Shown piece after piece: positions 34,640 to 44,374 of a stretch of DNA of 64,000 nt (positions within the stretch are counted from its first letter, which is position 1; each line of letters starts with the position of its first letter). Source of the stretch: an uncultured Coriobacteriaceae bacterium (GTDB lineage: Bacteria > Actinomycetota > Coriobacteriia > Coriobacteriales > Coriobacteriaceae); contig CASEER010000003.1 in NCBI GenBank assembly GCA_949287085.1, positions 28,789-92,788 on the forward strand, in the 5' to 3' direction. The translations under genes and the position numbers were made by a program. The notes under the pieces were generated by a model. That model did no database searches. It was not told the DNA's origin and saw nothing but the letters and a program-made list of their open reading frames with translations.

Positions 34640-35293
34640 ATGAGCCTCCTCACCATGACGCAGATGCTCTTCGAGGGCTTCCTCGTGAGCCTGCAAATAT
34701 TCGCCTTCACGCTCATCGGGGCCATCCCGCTGGGCATTGTCGTCGCGCTCTTGCGCATGAGCCGGTTGGGGCCTGTGCGGCTCATCACGCGGCTCTACAT
34801 CTCAGTCATGCGCGGCACCCCGCTTATGCTGCAGATGTTTGCCATCTACTTTGCCCCGTACTACGTGTTTGGCATCCAGCTCTCGCCCGATTCCAAGTGG
34901 TACGCAACCATCGCCGCATTCATCATTAACTACGCTGCGTATTTTGCCGAAATCTACCGCTCGGGTATTCAATCGATCCCGCGCGGCCAATACGAGGCGG
35001 CCGAGGTGCTGGGCTATTCGCGTGTGCAAACGTTTGCGGTCATCGTGCTGCCCCAGGTGGTCAAGCGCATTCTGCCTGCCATGGGCAACGAAATCATCAC
35101 GCTCGTTAAGGACACCTCGCTTGCGTTCTCCATTGGCGTGCTCGAAATGTTCAGCACCGCGCGCGCCCTGGTGGCATCGCAGGTGAGCATGATGCCGTTT
35201 GCCATTGCCGCGGCGTTTTACTGGGTCTTTAACTTCATCATTGAGCTCTTGCTCAACGCGGCCGAGCGCAAGCTCAGCTACTACCACGACTAG
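34640..35293 (+). CDS. Amino-acid ABC transporter permease
   Basis: 217 residues, about five membrane helices. MTQMLFEGFLVSLQIFAFTL opens helix 1, SVMRGTPLMLQMFAIYFAPY is the conserved loop after helix 2, and the EAA motif is IQSIPRGQYEAAEVLGYSRV followed by QTFAVIVLPQVVKRILPAMG. A single permease gene implies a homodimeric pore, unlike the importer at 19874-21274, which has two. It lies 18 bp after the binding-protein gene. Confidence 0.93.
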   Translation: MSLLTMTQMLFEGFLVSLQIFAFTLIGAIPLGIVVALLRMSRLGPVRLITRLYISVMRGTPLMLQMFAIYFAPYYVFGIQLSPDSKWYATIAAFIINYAAYFAEIYRSGIQSIPRGQYEAAEVLGYSRVQTFAVIVLPQVVKRILPAMGNEIITLVKDTSLAFSIGVLEMFSTARALVASQVSMMPFAIAAAFYWVFNFIIELLLNAAERKLSYYHD

Positions 35294-35308
35294 CTCCGGG
35301 GGCATGCC

Positions 35309-36082
35309 ATGGAATCCACATCCACGCCGGTCGTTTTGATCGAGCACGCGCGCAAGGCGTTTGGCGCTAACGAGGTGCTGCGCGACATCTCGCTTGAGGT
35401 CAATCCGGGGGAAGTCGTCGCGATTATTGGCCCTTCTGGCGGCGGAAAGTCAACGCTGCTCCGTTGCGCCACGCTGCTCGAGACGCTCGACGGCGGGTCC
35501 CTTGCCTACGGCGATCTGGTCGTGGCGCGCAACGAGGGAGGCCGCGCCGTATACGCTAAGGGCGACACGCTGCGCCAAGCGCGCACGCGCTTTGGTCTTG
35601 TGTTTCAGAACTACAACCTGTTTCCGCACTTCACCGTTATGCGCAACATCACCGATGCCCCCGTGCGCGTGCAAAAGCGTGACCGCGCGGAGGTTGAGAC
35701 GCAGGCGAGGGCCCTCATCAAACGCATGGGACTTGCAGGATGCGAGAGCAAGGTGCCGTGCGAGCTTTCCGGCGGGCAGCAGCAGCGTGTGAGCATTGCC
35801 CGCGCGCTCGCCATGGACCCCGACGTGCTGTACTTTGACGAGCCCACGAGCGCGCTCGACCCCGAGCTGACGAGCGAGGTCTTGCAGGTCATTAAGGGAC
35901 TTGCCGCCGATCACATGACCATGGTGATCGTTACGCACGAGATGACCTTCGCGCGCGAGGTGGCCGACCGCGTCATCTTTATGGATGGCGGGACCATTGC
36001 GGAGCAGGGTCCGGCCGAGCAGGTAATCGACCATCCGCAGGCCGAGCGCACGCGAGCGTTTCTCTCCAAAATCTCAGATTAA
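35309..36082 (+). CDS. Amino-acid ABC transporter ATP-binding protein
   Basis: 257 residues. Walker [17 protein letters not shown]-loop [18 protein letters not shown], signature [15 protein letters not shown], Walker [15 protein letters not shown] and H-loop [15 protein letters not shown] are intact. Relative to GlnQ it has a longer loop after the first beta sheet ([20 protein letters not shown]), a feature of the cystine/histidine-type subfamily. Last gene of the operon, 15 bp after the permease, with a terminator behind it. Confidence 0.94.
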   Translation: MESTSTPVVLIEHARKAFGANEVLRDISLEVNPGEVVAIIGPSGGGKSTLLRCATLLETLDGGSLAYGDLVVARNEGGRAVYAKGDTLRQARTRFGLVFQNYNLFPHFTVMRNITDAPVRVQKRDRAEVETQARALIKRMGLAGCESKVPCELSGGQQQRVSIARALAMDPDVLYFDEPTSALDPELTSEVLQVIKGLAADHMTMVIVTHEMTFAREVADRVIFMDGGTIAEQGPAEQVIDHPQAERTRAFLSKISD

Positions 36083-36087
36083 GCAGC

Positions 36088-36120
36088 GGGGCGCACAGTT
36101 CAAGACTGTGCGCCCCCCAT
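36088..36120 (+). terminator. Terminator of the plus-strand amino-acid ABC operon
   Basis: Perfect 12-bp stem GGGGCGCACAGT / ACTGTGCGCCCC with a five-base loop, followed by CCATTT. It lies six bases after the ATPase stop codon. The T tract is weak, but placement and stem strength are good. Confidence 0.7.
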
Positions 36121-36160
36121 TTGGTCAAACGGTCAATTCAAACATGTCCCCGCACGGGAA

Positions 36161-38815
36161 CTATTCGGTGCGAAGGGCGGTGACGGGGTCCTTCTTTGCC
36201 GCCATGCGGCTCGGGGCCAGACCCGCGATAAACGACAGCAGGACCGAGATCAGCACGAGCACCGCACCTGCGCCCGCCGGCACGCCGGCCAAGTTCTCGA
36301 CCCCGGCAATCTGGTAGATGATCATGTTTACCGGGACGTCCAGCAGCACGGTAATCACAATGCCCAGCACGCCCGAGACCAGGCCAATGATGAACGTCTC
36401 CGCGGTAAAGATGCGACTCACGTCCTTTTTGCTCGCGCCGATTGCGCGCAGGATACCGATCTCCTTGGTGCGCTCGAGCACGCTGATGTACGTGATGATG
36501 CCGATCATGATGGAGCTCACCACCAGCGAGATAGCCACAAACGCGATGAGAATGTACGTCAGCGCGCTCACGATATCCGTCACGCTCGACATCAGCATGC
36601 CCACCATGTCGGTGTATTGAATCTCCGTGCCCTCGCCGGACGCGCGAATCTGCTCGTTGTAGTCGTCGATGAGCTCATCGACCTGCTCTTTTGCCTCAAA
36701 GTCAACGGGGTAGATGCTGATCATGCTCGGCTCGTCCAAATTGCACACGCCCAGCGTCTCAAGGTTGCCGTCGTACGTAGCGTTGTCGGTCTGCTCGCTC
36801 ATCTGCCGACTGAATGCCGCGGCAATCTCGTCGTCCGAGAGCCCATCCTCGCGCAGCCCGTCGATGTAGGAGCGCAGCTGCTTGCCCTGGTCGCTCGGCA
36901 TCTGGTCAATCATGGTCTCGATGGCATCCATGGTGAGGTTCACCGTCGTGTCCTCAAACGGCAGCCCGGTAAAGATGTCGGTCGCGGGGCTCGTCTCCTG
37001 AGCCGCAACCACGTCGCTCTTATTGACCTCATCGATCAGGTGCTCGGTGAGCTCAGGCGTATAGAGCACCATGCCCCAGTTAGAAAGCGCGCTGTCATCC
37101 GTGGCCTTGACCACGCCCACCACGTGCAGCTCCTCGGCGTTGTTCACCGCCTTGCGCATAAAGCTCGCGTCGTCGCTCATGTCGGCCCAGGTGCCGTCCG
37201 ATTGCTTCTGGTACAGCGCGCTTTGCGGCAGCACCTTGAAGGTCAGGCCCATCAGGTCGTCGTAGGAGTACGAGGTTGGGTCGTGTACCTGCGGCTTCTT
37301 GCCCGCAATAACGTCGCTCATCATGCCGCGGAGCTCCGATTGGTCCAGCAACCCCAGCGTGTAGAGCGTATAGTCCGAAATGCGCCCGTCTTTGTCCACG
37401 TAGATGAGCACGTCGTTCCACCTCTTGGGCAGCTTGCCGGCCACGAGGGTAAAGTCCGAGCTCCACGCATCGCGATCCGGAGCGAGCTCGTAGAACACGT
37501 CGTAGCTCGAGCCCATGGAGCTCAACATCTCGGTCTGGGTCTCGCCCATCGAAATGCCGAGCGATTCCATGGTGGTCTCGGGGTTGACCTGCACCACGCC
37601 GTCGGACGTGTCGCTCGCGTACACGTTGAGCGGCGTGTTGTACGAGTATTTGATGGTCGTGGTCAGGCTGTCGATGTCACCGGGGTTGGAGTCGAGCCAC
37701 GCCTTGATGGCCTTCATATCGTTCTCGGTCGCGCCGCCCGCAATGCCCGAAACCATGTTGGTGATGATGTTCCGCGAGGTCACGTCGCCCTTGGGCGCGC
37801 TCTTTTCTTGGCTTTCGGCCGTGCCCATCATGGAGCTCATCATGCTCGACATGTCCATGGTGGTCTGGTTGATGGTCAGCGGATAGCTGCCCATCGTAGA
37901 TTCCTCGGTGTCCTTGATGTAGTCCTGCGTGCCACTCGACAGCGAGAGGATGAGCGCGATGCCGATGATGCCAATCGAGCCGGCAAACGCCGTAAGGAAT
38001 GTGCGGCCCTTCTTGGTCATGAGGTTGTTGAACGAAAGGCTGAGTGCCGAACGGAAGCTCATCGAGCGCTTGCCTTTGCGCGCGTCAGCCACAGCATGTG
38101 CCTGCACCTGTTCGGGCGTGAGTCGCTCGTGCTCAGGGTCAACCGGGTCGGAGTCGCTCGTAATGAGACCGTCCTGAATGCGCACGATGCGGTCCGAATA
38201 CTCCTCCGCAAGCTGCGGGTTGTGCGTGACCATGATCACAAGGCGGTCGCGGCTGAGCTCTTTTAGGATCTCCATGACCTCGACGGAGGTCTCGGTATCG
38301 AGCGCACCCGTGGGTTCGTCGGCGAGGATGATCTCGGGGTCGTTTACGATAGCGCGCGCGATGGCCACGCGCTGCATCTGCCCGCCCGAAAGCTGGTTGG
38401 GGCGCTTACGCAGGTGATCGCCCAGGCCTACGCGACGGAGCGCTTCCTCGGCGCGGCGACGGCGCTCGGCCTTGGGCGTGCCGGACAGCACGAGCGCCAT
38501 CTCGACGTTGGAGAGCACGCTCTGGTGCGGGATAAGGTTATAGCTCTGAAACACAAAGCCCACGCTGTGGTTGCGGTACGTATCCCAATCGCGATCAAGG
38601 TAGCTCTTGGTAGAGCGCCCATTGATGACCAAGTCGCCGCGCGTGTACTGGTCAAGGCCGCCAATGATGTTGAGCAGCGTGGTTTTGCCGCAGCCCGACT
38701 GGCCAAGAATACTCACAAACTCCTGATCGCGGAAGGTAACCGAAATGCCCTTAAGCGCATGAACAACCGAATCACCCGACGGGTAATCTTTCGTAATGCC
38801 TTTGAGCTCGAGCAC
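36161..38815 (-). CDS. Fused ABC transporter ATPase-permease, MacB/FtsX type
   Basis: 884 residues from a GTG at 38815, preferred because AGGAAAGG precedes it; an ATG at 38842 is in frame. The N-terminal ATPase (residues 1-230) has Walker [19 protein letters not shown], signature [15 protein letters not shown], Walker [13 protein letters not shown] and H-loop [15 protein letters not shown] first membrane helix lies at about 280 ([16 protein letters not shown]), then a large extracytoplasmic domain of about 450 residues. Three C-terminal helices follow with the FtsX block ([20 protein letters not shown]). The type exports lipoproteins, peptides or antimicrobials, or acts by mechanotransmission. 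No partner gene is adjacent, so substrate is open. Confidence 0.92.
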   Translation of the reverse strand: MLELKGITKDYPSGDSVVHALKGISVTFRDQEFVSILGQSGCGKTTLLNIIGGLDQYTRGDLVINGRSTKSYLDRDWDTYRNHSVGFVFQSYNLIPHQSVLSNVEMALVLSGTPKAERRRRAEEALRRVGLGDHLRKRPNQLSGGQMQRVAIARAIVNDPEIILADEPTGALDTETSVEVMEILKELSRDRLVIMVTHNPQLAEEYSDRIVRIQDGLITSDSDPVDPEHERLTPEQVQAHAVADARKGKRSMSFRSALSLSFNNLMTKKGRTFLTAFAGSIGIIGIALILSLSSGTQDYIKDTEESTMGSYPLTINQTTMDMSSMMSSMMGTAESQEKSAPKGDVTSRNIITNMVSGIAGGATENDMKAIKAWLDSNPGDIDSLTTTIKYSYNTPLNVYASDTSDGVVQVNPETTMESLGISMGETQTEMLSSMGSSYDVFYELAPDRDAWSSDFTLVAGKLPKRWNDVLIYVDKDGRISDYTLYTLGLLDQSELRGMMSDVIAGKKPQVHDPTSYSYDDLMGLTFKVLPQSALYQKQSDGTWADMSDDASFMRKAVNNAEELHVVGVVKATDDSALSNWGMVLYTPELTEHLIDEVNKSDVVAAQETSPATDIFTGLPFEDTTVNLTMDAIETMIDQMPSDQGKQLRSYIDGLREDGLSDDEIAAAFSRQMSEQTDNATYDGNLETLGVCNLDEPSMISIYPVDFEAKEQVDELIDDYNEQIRASGEGTEIQYTDMVGMLMSSVTDIVSALTYILIAFVAISLVVSSIMIGIITYISVLERTKEIGILRAIGASKKDVSRIFTAETFIIGLVSGVLGIVITVLLDVPVNMIIYQIAGVENLAGVPAGAGAVLVLISVLLSFIAGLAPSRMAAKKDPVTALRTE

Positions 38816-38916
38816 GATACGCCTTTCCTCGTATGGCGCCACACATCAGCGCGCCGGCCTACGCCGGCAGCCTCGCGCGCCCCTACGCACAATGTCATAT
38901 GGGCTCATGGTACCCA

Positions 38917-39053
38917 TTTTGCAACGTTTGGGCACGCACATGAGGGGCCGTCGGGCAGAGCGCTCATCCCGGCCAAAGAAACCGCAGGTGAGTTTCAATG
39001 GCTAGGGCCCTCTACTCGACCGACCCCTCACCGCATGCCCAAAAACTGCAACG
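38917..39053. repeat. 137-bp imperfect inverted-repeat element
   Basis: The left arm (38917-38958) contains TGCAACGTTTGGGCACGC and ATGAGGGGCCGTCGGG. The reverse complement of the right arm (39012-39053) contains TGCAGTTTTTGGGCATGCGG and TGAGGGGTCGGTCG. About 42 bases pair imperfectly around a 53-base centre. It lies in the gap between two minus-strand genes and carries no ORF. It could be a transcription end structure or a relative of the 8198-8371 element, whose arms share TGCAATTTTTGGCCAT. Confidence 0.6.
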
Positions 39054-39077
39054 TTGTTAGACGGGCAAGATGATTTG

Positions 39078-39962
39078 CTACAGCAGCGTCACCGTAAACG
39101 AGCGCTCGTCCACCGCGCCCGGCTCAAGGATGATGATGTTGCGCTTGTGTTCAAACACGTTGTCCTCGGTGTCCAGCGTTGCATGGCCGGTCCAAGGCTC
39201 GAGCGCCACAAACGGCGCGTCGCCCTTGGCGCTCCACACGCCAATGTACTTGAACCCGGGGAAGTCAATCTTAACGCCGTGGCCCGACACGCGGCTCCGC
39301 AACGTCAGTGTGTTGTTGGGCACGTTGCTGAGCATCACGGCGTCCGCGTCAAAGAGCTCGCGCGTAATGGGCAGCACGTCGTCGTGGTCAAGAATCATCT
39401 CGGCCGTGCGGTACGTGAGCAGCCCGCCGTCGCAGATCTTGGGAGCCACGCAGCACCACGGGTCGGTAAACGCCAGCTCGTAGTCGTCAAACGACTCGCC
39501 TTCGGTGCCCGGCATCGGCACGTTGAACGCAGGGTGCCCGCCCACCGAAAACGGCAGGTCAACGTCACCGGTGTTCTCCACGCGGAAGGTCTGCGTCAAG
39601 CTCGCCGGACCGGTAAGCGCGTAGGTCATGTTGAGCTTAAAGGCGTACGGATACGCGGCACGCGTGGCCTCGGAATCCGTGAGCTCAAAGGTCACGGAGT
39701 CGTCGGACTGCGCCACCACGGTGTGCTCATAATCGCGCGCGAGGCCATGGCGTCCCAGCGTTACCGGACCCTGCGCCGACTCGGCCTTGTTGTCGCGGAT
39801 AGACCCCACGATGGGGAACAAAATCGGCGCGTGCTTGCCCCAGATTGCAGGGTCAGCCTGCCAAAGGTACTCGTTGCCCGCCAGCGCCAAGCTGCAAAGC
39901 TGAGCGCCCATCGTGTCAACTGCTGCCGCAAGCTCGCCGTGCTTAAGATTCACCTGTGCCAT
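39078..39962 (-). CDS. Aldose 1-epimerase family protein
   Basis: 294 residues from the ATG at 39962 with AGGAGGG upstream. The fold is recognisable: LAGNEYLWQADPAIWGKHAP, ILFPIVGSIRDN, LGRHGLARDYEHTV (the active-site HG), SVGGHPAFNVPM (the catalytic His), and the C-terminal VWSAKGDAPFVALEPWTGHA with its catalytic Glu. This is the LacX/YihR-like branch of galactose mutarotases, acting on sugars or hexose-6-phosphates in the cytosol. It is the next gene after the EF-G-like GTPase, but a terminator separates them. Confidence 0.92.
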   Translation of the reverse strand: MAQVNLKHGELAAAVDTMGAQLCSLALAGNEYLWQADPAIWGKHAPILFPIVGSIRDNKAESAQGPVTLGRHGLARDYEHTVVAQSDDSVTFELTDSEATRAAYPYAFKLNMTYALTGPASLTQTFRVENTGDVDLPFSVGGHPAFNVPMPGTEGESFDDYELAFTDPWCCVAPKICDGGLLTYRTAEMILDHDDVLPITRELFDADAVMLSNVPNNTLTLRSRVSGHGVKIDFPGFKYIGVWSAKGDAPFVALEPWTGHATLDTEDNVFEHKRNIIILEPGAVDERSFTVTLL

Positions 39963-40074
39963 ATGCCCTCCTGTCGTACCAATTTCACTAAACATCTTGC
40001 GGCAAAGCATGCGGCCGAGCGCCCGCACCGGCACCATGCCGCGCACCACCCGAGCCACCATGCTCGCCACCCAA

Positions 40075-40113
40075 CAAAGCGCCGCGGGCGAGTCGCCTCC
40101 CGCGGCGCTTTGC
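40075..40113 (-). terminator. Terminator downstream of the EF-G-like gene
   Basis: Stem AGCGCCGCGGG / CCCGCGGCGCT with a ten-base loop, followed on the minus strand by TTTGTTG, about 105 bases after the stop codon at 40219. Confidence 0.7.
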
Positions 40114-40218
40114 GGTACCACCCATCATACGGCGAGAAGCAGGCTCGCCGGGCGGGGTTGCCCAATCCATCGCATCACCGGGACAAATTGGTGGCCAACC
40201 GTCCCGTGCGCATGCGCG

Positions 40219-42285
40219 TTACCGGCCCTGGGCGCGGCTCTCCTCGTAGAACTCAACCAGGTGCTTCTGCACGTCGTACGGCACTTGCTCGTAGCCGGCG
40301 GGCTCCATGGTAAAGTCGCCCGTGCCGCGCGTGATGGAGCGCAGGCGGGTCGCGTAGTCAGTGAGCTCGGCATAGGGCACCGTAGCCGTAACCACCGTGT
40401 TGCCGTGCTCGTCGGTATCCATGCCGGTCACGCGGCCGCGCGAGCCGGACACGTCGCCCATCACCGCGCCCGCGTAGCTCTCGGGGATGGTGACCGTGAT
40501 GTTCTCCATAGGCTCGAGCACCACCGGGTCGGCTTCGGCGCACGCCTTCTTGAGCGCGATGCGCGCCGCTGCGCGGAACGCCATCTCGTTGGAATCGACC
40601 GGATGATACGAGCCGTCGTACACTGCCACGCGAATGCCCGTGAGCGGGTAGCCCGCGATCACGCCCTCCTTCATGGTCTCCTGCACGCCCTTGTCCACGG
40701 CGGGGATGAGCGCGCGCGGAATGCGGCCGCCCACGACCTCGTCCACAAACTCGTAGTCGGTACCGTCAAGCAGCGGCTCGACGCGCAGCCAGCAGTCGCC
40801 AAACTGGCCGGCGCCGCCGGTTTGCTTCTTGTGACGGCCCTGGGCGCTCGCCACGCGGCGGATGGTCTCGCGATACGGAATCTTGATCGGCACGATGTGC
40901 GCCGAGACCTTAGTGCGCTCCTCCAGGCGGTTGAGCAGCACGCTCACCTGGGCCTCGCCCACGGCGGAGATGATCGTCTGGCCGGTCTCCTCGTCGCGCT
41001 CGATCTTCATGGTCGGGTCGGCCTCGCATGCGCGATCGATAAACGTGTAGAGCTTGTCCTCGTCGGAGCGGTTCTCGGCCTCGATGGCAATGCGGTACTG
41101 GCTGTTGGGGAACTGGAACGCCGCGGCTTCGACCTTGCCGGTCACGCTGAGCGTATCGCCCGTGTCCGCCGCGATCTTGGTGGTCACGATGATGTCGCCG
41201 GCCTCGGCCTTGCCCACCTCGGTCTGCTCGCGGCCGCACATCACGTACAGGTGAGCGATGCGCTCGCTCTTGCGCGTGCGCGCGTTTACGAGCTCGATAC
41301 CCGGCGTGAGCGTGCCGGTGAGCACCTTGAGGAAGCTGATGCGGCCCTGCTGCGGGTCGTTCAGGGTCTTAAAGACAAAGGCAACGGGGCGGTCATCCTC
41401 GGCCGAGATCTTGAGCGTGCCGCCGTCCACGAGCGGCATCTCGCCGTAGTCCGTGGGGCTCGGGAAGTACGTGGCAATATCATCCATGACGGAGTGCACG
41501 CCGAGCTCCTTGGTGCAGGAGCCCACAAACACGGGCACGAACAGACGCTTGGCAATGGCCTCGGAGAGCAGGCCCTCGATCTCATCCTGGGTGAGGGGCT
41601 CGCCATCGAGGTACTTCATCATGAGGTCGTCGTCGGCCTCGGCCACGGCTTCGCACAGCTGCTCGCGCGCGGCCTCGGCGGCCTCGCGGTACTCCTCGGG
41701 AATGTCGTATTCGGTTTGGGTCGTCCCCTCGCAGTGGCGCGCCTTCATGCGCACGATGTCAATAACACCCTCAAAGTCGTCGCCCGTGCCCCACGGCAGG
41801 GTCACGGCGCCCAGGCGCATGCCAAAGCGGTCGCGCAGGGCCTTCATGCAGGCGTTGTAATCGGCATTTTCCTTGTCGATGCGATTGATAAACACGGCGC
41901 GCGCCAAGCGCAGGTCCTCGGCCGCATACCACAGCTTCACGGTGGTGGACTGCGGACCCTCGGCGGCGTCAACCACAAAGAGCGCCGTTTCGCAAACGCT
42001 CATAGCCGCATAGGCGTCGCCAATAAAATCGGGGTAGCACGGCGCATCGAGTACGTTGATGCGCACGTCTTTCCAGTCGATCGGCGCGATGGAGGTCGAA
42101 ATCGAAAACTCGCGCTTGACCTCCTCGGCATCGTAATCGAGCGTGGGCTTGGTGCCAGCGTGACCGCCCAGGCGGGCAGTCTTACCAGAAAGGTGGAGCA
42201 TGGCCTCCGCGAGCGAGGTCTTGCCCACCCCGCCTTGGCCTACGAGAACCACGTTCCTCACGTTGCCGGTTTTGGGCGCACCCAT
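40219..42285 (-). CDS. Elongation factor G-like GTPase (EF-G2 type)
   Basis: 688 residues with AGGAGG before the start. Domain order follows EF-G (G domain, II, III, IV, V), but the nucleotide motifs deviate. G1 is GQGGVGKT (16-23), against AHIDAGKT in true EF-G. G3 reads DAPC (80-83) in place of DxPG, and G4 is NRID (134-137) in place of NKxD. Domain IV shows VGGRIPRALIPAVDKGVQET and the C-terminal domain EPMENITVTIPESYAG. The set matches actinobacterial EF-G-like paralogues that are not the main translocase; their function (ribosome recycling, protection or other) is not settled. A canonical EF-G must exist elsewhere in the genome. Confidence 0.88.
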   Translation of the reverse strand: MGAPKTGNVRNVVLVGQGGVGKTSLAEAMLHLSGKTARLGGHAGTKPTLDYDAEEVKREFSISTSIAPIDWKDVRINVLDAPCYPDFIGDAYAAMSVCETALFVVDAAEGPQSTTVKLWYAAEDLRLARAVFINRIDKENADYNACMKALRDRFGMRLGAVTLPWGTGDDFEGVIDIVRMKARHCEGTTQTEYDIPEEYREAAEAAREQLCEAVAEADDDLMMKYLDGEPLTQDEIEGLLSEAIAKRLFVPVFVGSCTKELGVHSVMDDIATYFPSPTDYGEMPLVDGGTLKISAEDDRPVAFVFKTLNDPQQGRISFLKVLTGTLTPGIELVNARTRKSERIAHLYVMCGREQTEVGKAEAGDIIVTTKIAADTGDTLSVTGKVEAAAFQFPNSQYRIAIEAENRSDEDKLYTFIDRACEADPTMKIERDEETGQTIISAVGEAQVSVLLNRLEERTKVSAHIVPIKIPYRETIRRVASAQGRHKKQTGGAGQFGDCWLRVEPLLDGTDYEFVDEVVGGRIPRALIPAVDKGVQETMKEGVIAGYPLTGIRVAVYDGSYHPVDSNEMAFRAAARIALKKACAEADPVVLEPMENITVTIPESYAGAVMGDVSGSRGRVTGMDTDEHGNTVVTATVPYAELTDYATRLRSITRGTGDFTMEPAGYEQVPYDVQKHLVEFYEESRAQGR

Positions 42286-42524
42286 GAGAGCCTCCTTACC
42301 TTATGGCGCGCGGAGCAAAGCGGCCGAGTCATCCGGTTAGCAGCGCGCGCCGATTCATACGCTGTTATCGAGCCTACCCCTCACGGGCGGGGCTCTAACC
42401 CTGTTTTCGCCCAGCGCGCGCGTCGGTGCCGTAAAGGGCCCGTGGGCCATTCTGGGGTGGAGTTACGACGGGCCGTCTTGTCATTGCTTGCTGTGTGCAG
42501 CGGGGCCGCTGCCCGCAATGAAGC

Positions 42525-42602
42525 TGCACACACTGAAGGCTGTATACATTGGGACTACGCACAGTGGGACTGCACGCAACGGAGGCTGCGCGCATGGAGG
42601 AC
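42525..42602. repeat. Degenerate 15-16 bp tandem repeats in an intergenic gap
   Basis: Five consecutive units resemble TGCRCRCANTGGRRGC: 42525-42540, 42541-42555, 42556-42570, 42571-42586 and 42587-42602. They share the TG-CAC and GG-(A/G)C frame but are diverged. They fill the end of the 334-bp gap (42286-42619), which otherwise shows only a GC-rich hairpin-prone stretch and no gene I can support. Confidence 0.45.
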
Positions 42603-42619
42603 AACCCTCGATTGGCCCG

Positions 42620-43423
42620 TTACTCCCAGCACCAGGCGTGGATGGTGGAGACTTGCGTCATGTTAGTGCTGCGTTGGAGCGCCCTGCTGGCCACGTTACC
42701 AAGGGCAACTTGGCTATAGGGAGTGCGGCCGGCGGCGAGCAGGCGGTTGATGGACGCGCACTGCAGCTCGCGCGCGTAGCCGTGGCGCCGATACTGCGGG
42801 AACACCTCGAGCATGCCCATCGAGGCCTCGTCGTGCTCGCCAATAAAGCCCACGAGCTCGTCCTGCTCGTTGTAGCCGCCCCACACCCAGCCGTCGGCCA
42901 CGTGACGGCGAATTTCTGCCGGTGAGAGCAGTGTGTAGTGCTCCTCAACCACCGGAACATCGGCGATGGTGAGCGGCTTGATGGTCAGGCCGCCCTCAAG
43001 CGGCAGCGGCTCCGCGTGCTCATATATATAAAAGTAGTAGGGCTCGCAATGGTCGCCATCAAAACCAACCGCGCGGGCGATGCGCTCGTCGGAAAACATG
43101 AATACGCGAGACGCTGCGGGAGCGGCAGGCGCGGGGGTCGCTTGAGCGGTCGTAGAGGCAGCACAGCAGACTGCCTTCTTCTTTGGCGGCAGCGCAGCCA
43201 AAACCGTGCGCGCACCCCGCTCGCCCAACGCGGCAACCAGGTAATTGTTGGTATGGTGCAAATGCATAAGCACGCCCGCGGAACCGGCAAACAGCACGTC
43301 GGCGCGCCCCAGCCGCAATGCCTCGGTATAGAGCACAAACTCCCTGCGATCGGCGTGCTCCGCAAAGTATGCCTGTGCCGCCGCAAGCAACTCCGGGACT
43401 GGCAACACGTGGTCCTCGCCCAT
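42620..43423 (-). CDS. GNAT family N-acetyltransferase with N-terminal domain
   Basis: 267 residues. The C-terminal half is a GNAT fold: GLTIKPLTIADVPVVEEHYT opens it, GGYNEQDELVGFIGEHDEAS is strand 4 and MGMLEVFPQYRRHGYAREL contains the acetyl-CoA loop (QYRRHG in place of the common Q/RxxGxG/A). The first half (PELLAAAQAYFAEHADRREF and following) is of unknown function, joined by an Ala/Pro-rich linker (about residues 88-105). Substrate cannot be inferred. It appears to be a single-gene unit. Confidence 0.82.
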   Translation of the reverse strand: MGEDHVLPVPELLAAAQAYFAEHADRREFVLYTEALRLGRADVLFAGSAGVLMHLHHTNNYLVAALGERGARTVLAALPPKKKAVCCAASTTAQATPAPAAPAASRVFMFSDERIARAVGFDGDHCEPYYFYIYEHAEPLPLEGGLTIKPLTIADVPVVEEHYTLLSPAEIRRHVADGWVWGGYNEQDELVGFIGEHDEASMGMLEVFPQYRRHGYARELQCASINRLLAAGRTPYSQVALGNVASRALQRSTNMTQVSTIHAWCWE

Positions 43424-43768
43424 CTTGACCCCTCCCCCTTACTCATCGGCAGACAAAAGAATATAACCGATTAAACAAGTCCGGTCCGCCCTATCATATC
43501 CCCGCGCAAGCGCGGTTTTAGTTGCCGCAGAATCACAAATCGCCGCCTCTTAGCTGCCACCTTTACCACATGCAATCCATCTACCTGCGGTTTTTATAGA
43601 CTGGACCAACCGTTTTCAGTTGCCTTTCAGTTATCACTCAGTTATCAAAACAGAACCAGAGCGCCGCCCGCAACGTTCTTTAGAGCCAACGACACAAGCG
43701 GGCCGGCGGCACCCAAAGACACCACCGGCCCGCTTGACATCATTCAGATCGGCCTGATCGTTTCGCAA
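43424..43768. other. AT-richer gap with repeated CAGTTATC and a hairpin
   Basis: 345 bp without a gene. 43550-43660 is richer in A/T than its neighbours and contains TTTCAGTTATCACTCAGTTATC, a short direct repeat. A strong stem, CAAGCGGGCCGG / CCGGCCCGCTTG (43695-43736), lies 33 bases beyond the isomerase-like stop and could end that minus-strand transcript, though it lacks a T tract. Confidence 0.4.
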
Positions 43769-44269
43769 CTAGGAAGCGAGACTCAGCGCGGCCTCGTCGG
43801 CAATGAGGGTGAAATGCGGGTGCAGGGTGAGCACCGTAGCCGGCCACTCCTCGGTCACCTCGCCCGAAAGCAGCTTGGCAACGGCCTTGGCCTTCTTCTC
43901 GCCCGACGCGATCATCACCAGCTCGCGCGCCGCCATAATAGACCGCGGCCCCATGGTGATGTAATAATCCGGCACGTCAGCCATGCCGTTTTCAAACTCA
44001 TCGACCAACCGCTCGCGCAAGCCAGAAATCGTTACGCCCTCGCGGTCCTCCGCACGATACGGAATCTCGTCAAAGTTGTAAAAATGCACGTTTGAGAACT
44101 GCTTCTTGCCCGCAACCTGCGGAACAAGCAGCTCGTACATGCGCCGCGGCGTTGACCCGCCCGTAATGGAAAGGTTTACGCGCCCCTCTCCATACATAGC
44201 ACCCAGCAGCATGGAAGCGCCAGCCTGGCTCATCTCTTCATAATCAGCTACGGAAATCAGTCGCATCAT
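43769..44269 (-). CDS. Internally deleted glucosamine-6-phosphate deaminase/isomerase-like protein
   Basis: 166 residues from the ATG at 44269 (GAAAGGA upstream). The first 86 residues match the N-terminus of NagB/AgaI-type sugar-phosphate isomerases (RVNLSITGGSTPRRMYELLV, then VHFYNFDEIPYRAEDREGVT, keeping the FDE motif). The last 75 match their C-terminus (DYYITMGPRSIMAARELVMI, ATVLTLHPHFTLIADEAAL). Full-length relatives have about 240 residues. The missing 75-85 residues should carry the G-x-DGH catalytic block. The join near residue 87 is in frame. It is probably inactive as a deaminase; a new role or a decaying gene are both possible. Confidence 0.75.
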   Translation of the reverse strand: MMRLISVADYEEMSQAGASMLLGAMYGEGRVNLSITGGSTPRRMYELLVPQVAGKKQFSNVHFYNFDEIPYRAEDREGVTISGLRERLVDEFENGMADVPDYYITMGPRSIMAARELVMIASGEKKAKAVAKLLSGEVTEEWPATVLTLHPHFTLIADEAALSLAS

Positions 44270-44374
44270 GACCGTCCTTTCATAGATAGAACCATTCCGG
44301 GGCGTAGGTGCACAATCTGCGCCCATGGTACTACGGGTGCGCGCCAAGCCCGGTTCGCGCGCACCCGCTGTTGC

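Noticed and set aside
42488..42925. Plus-strand frame across the minisatellite into the GNAT gene
   Set aside because: Most of it is antisense to the GNAT gene; the rest is repeat sequence.
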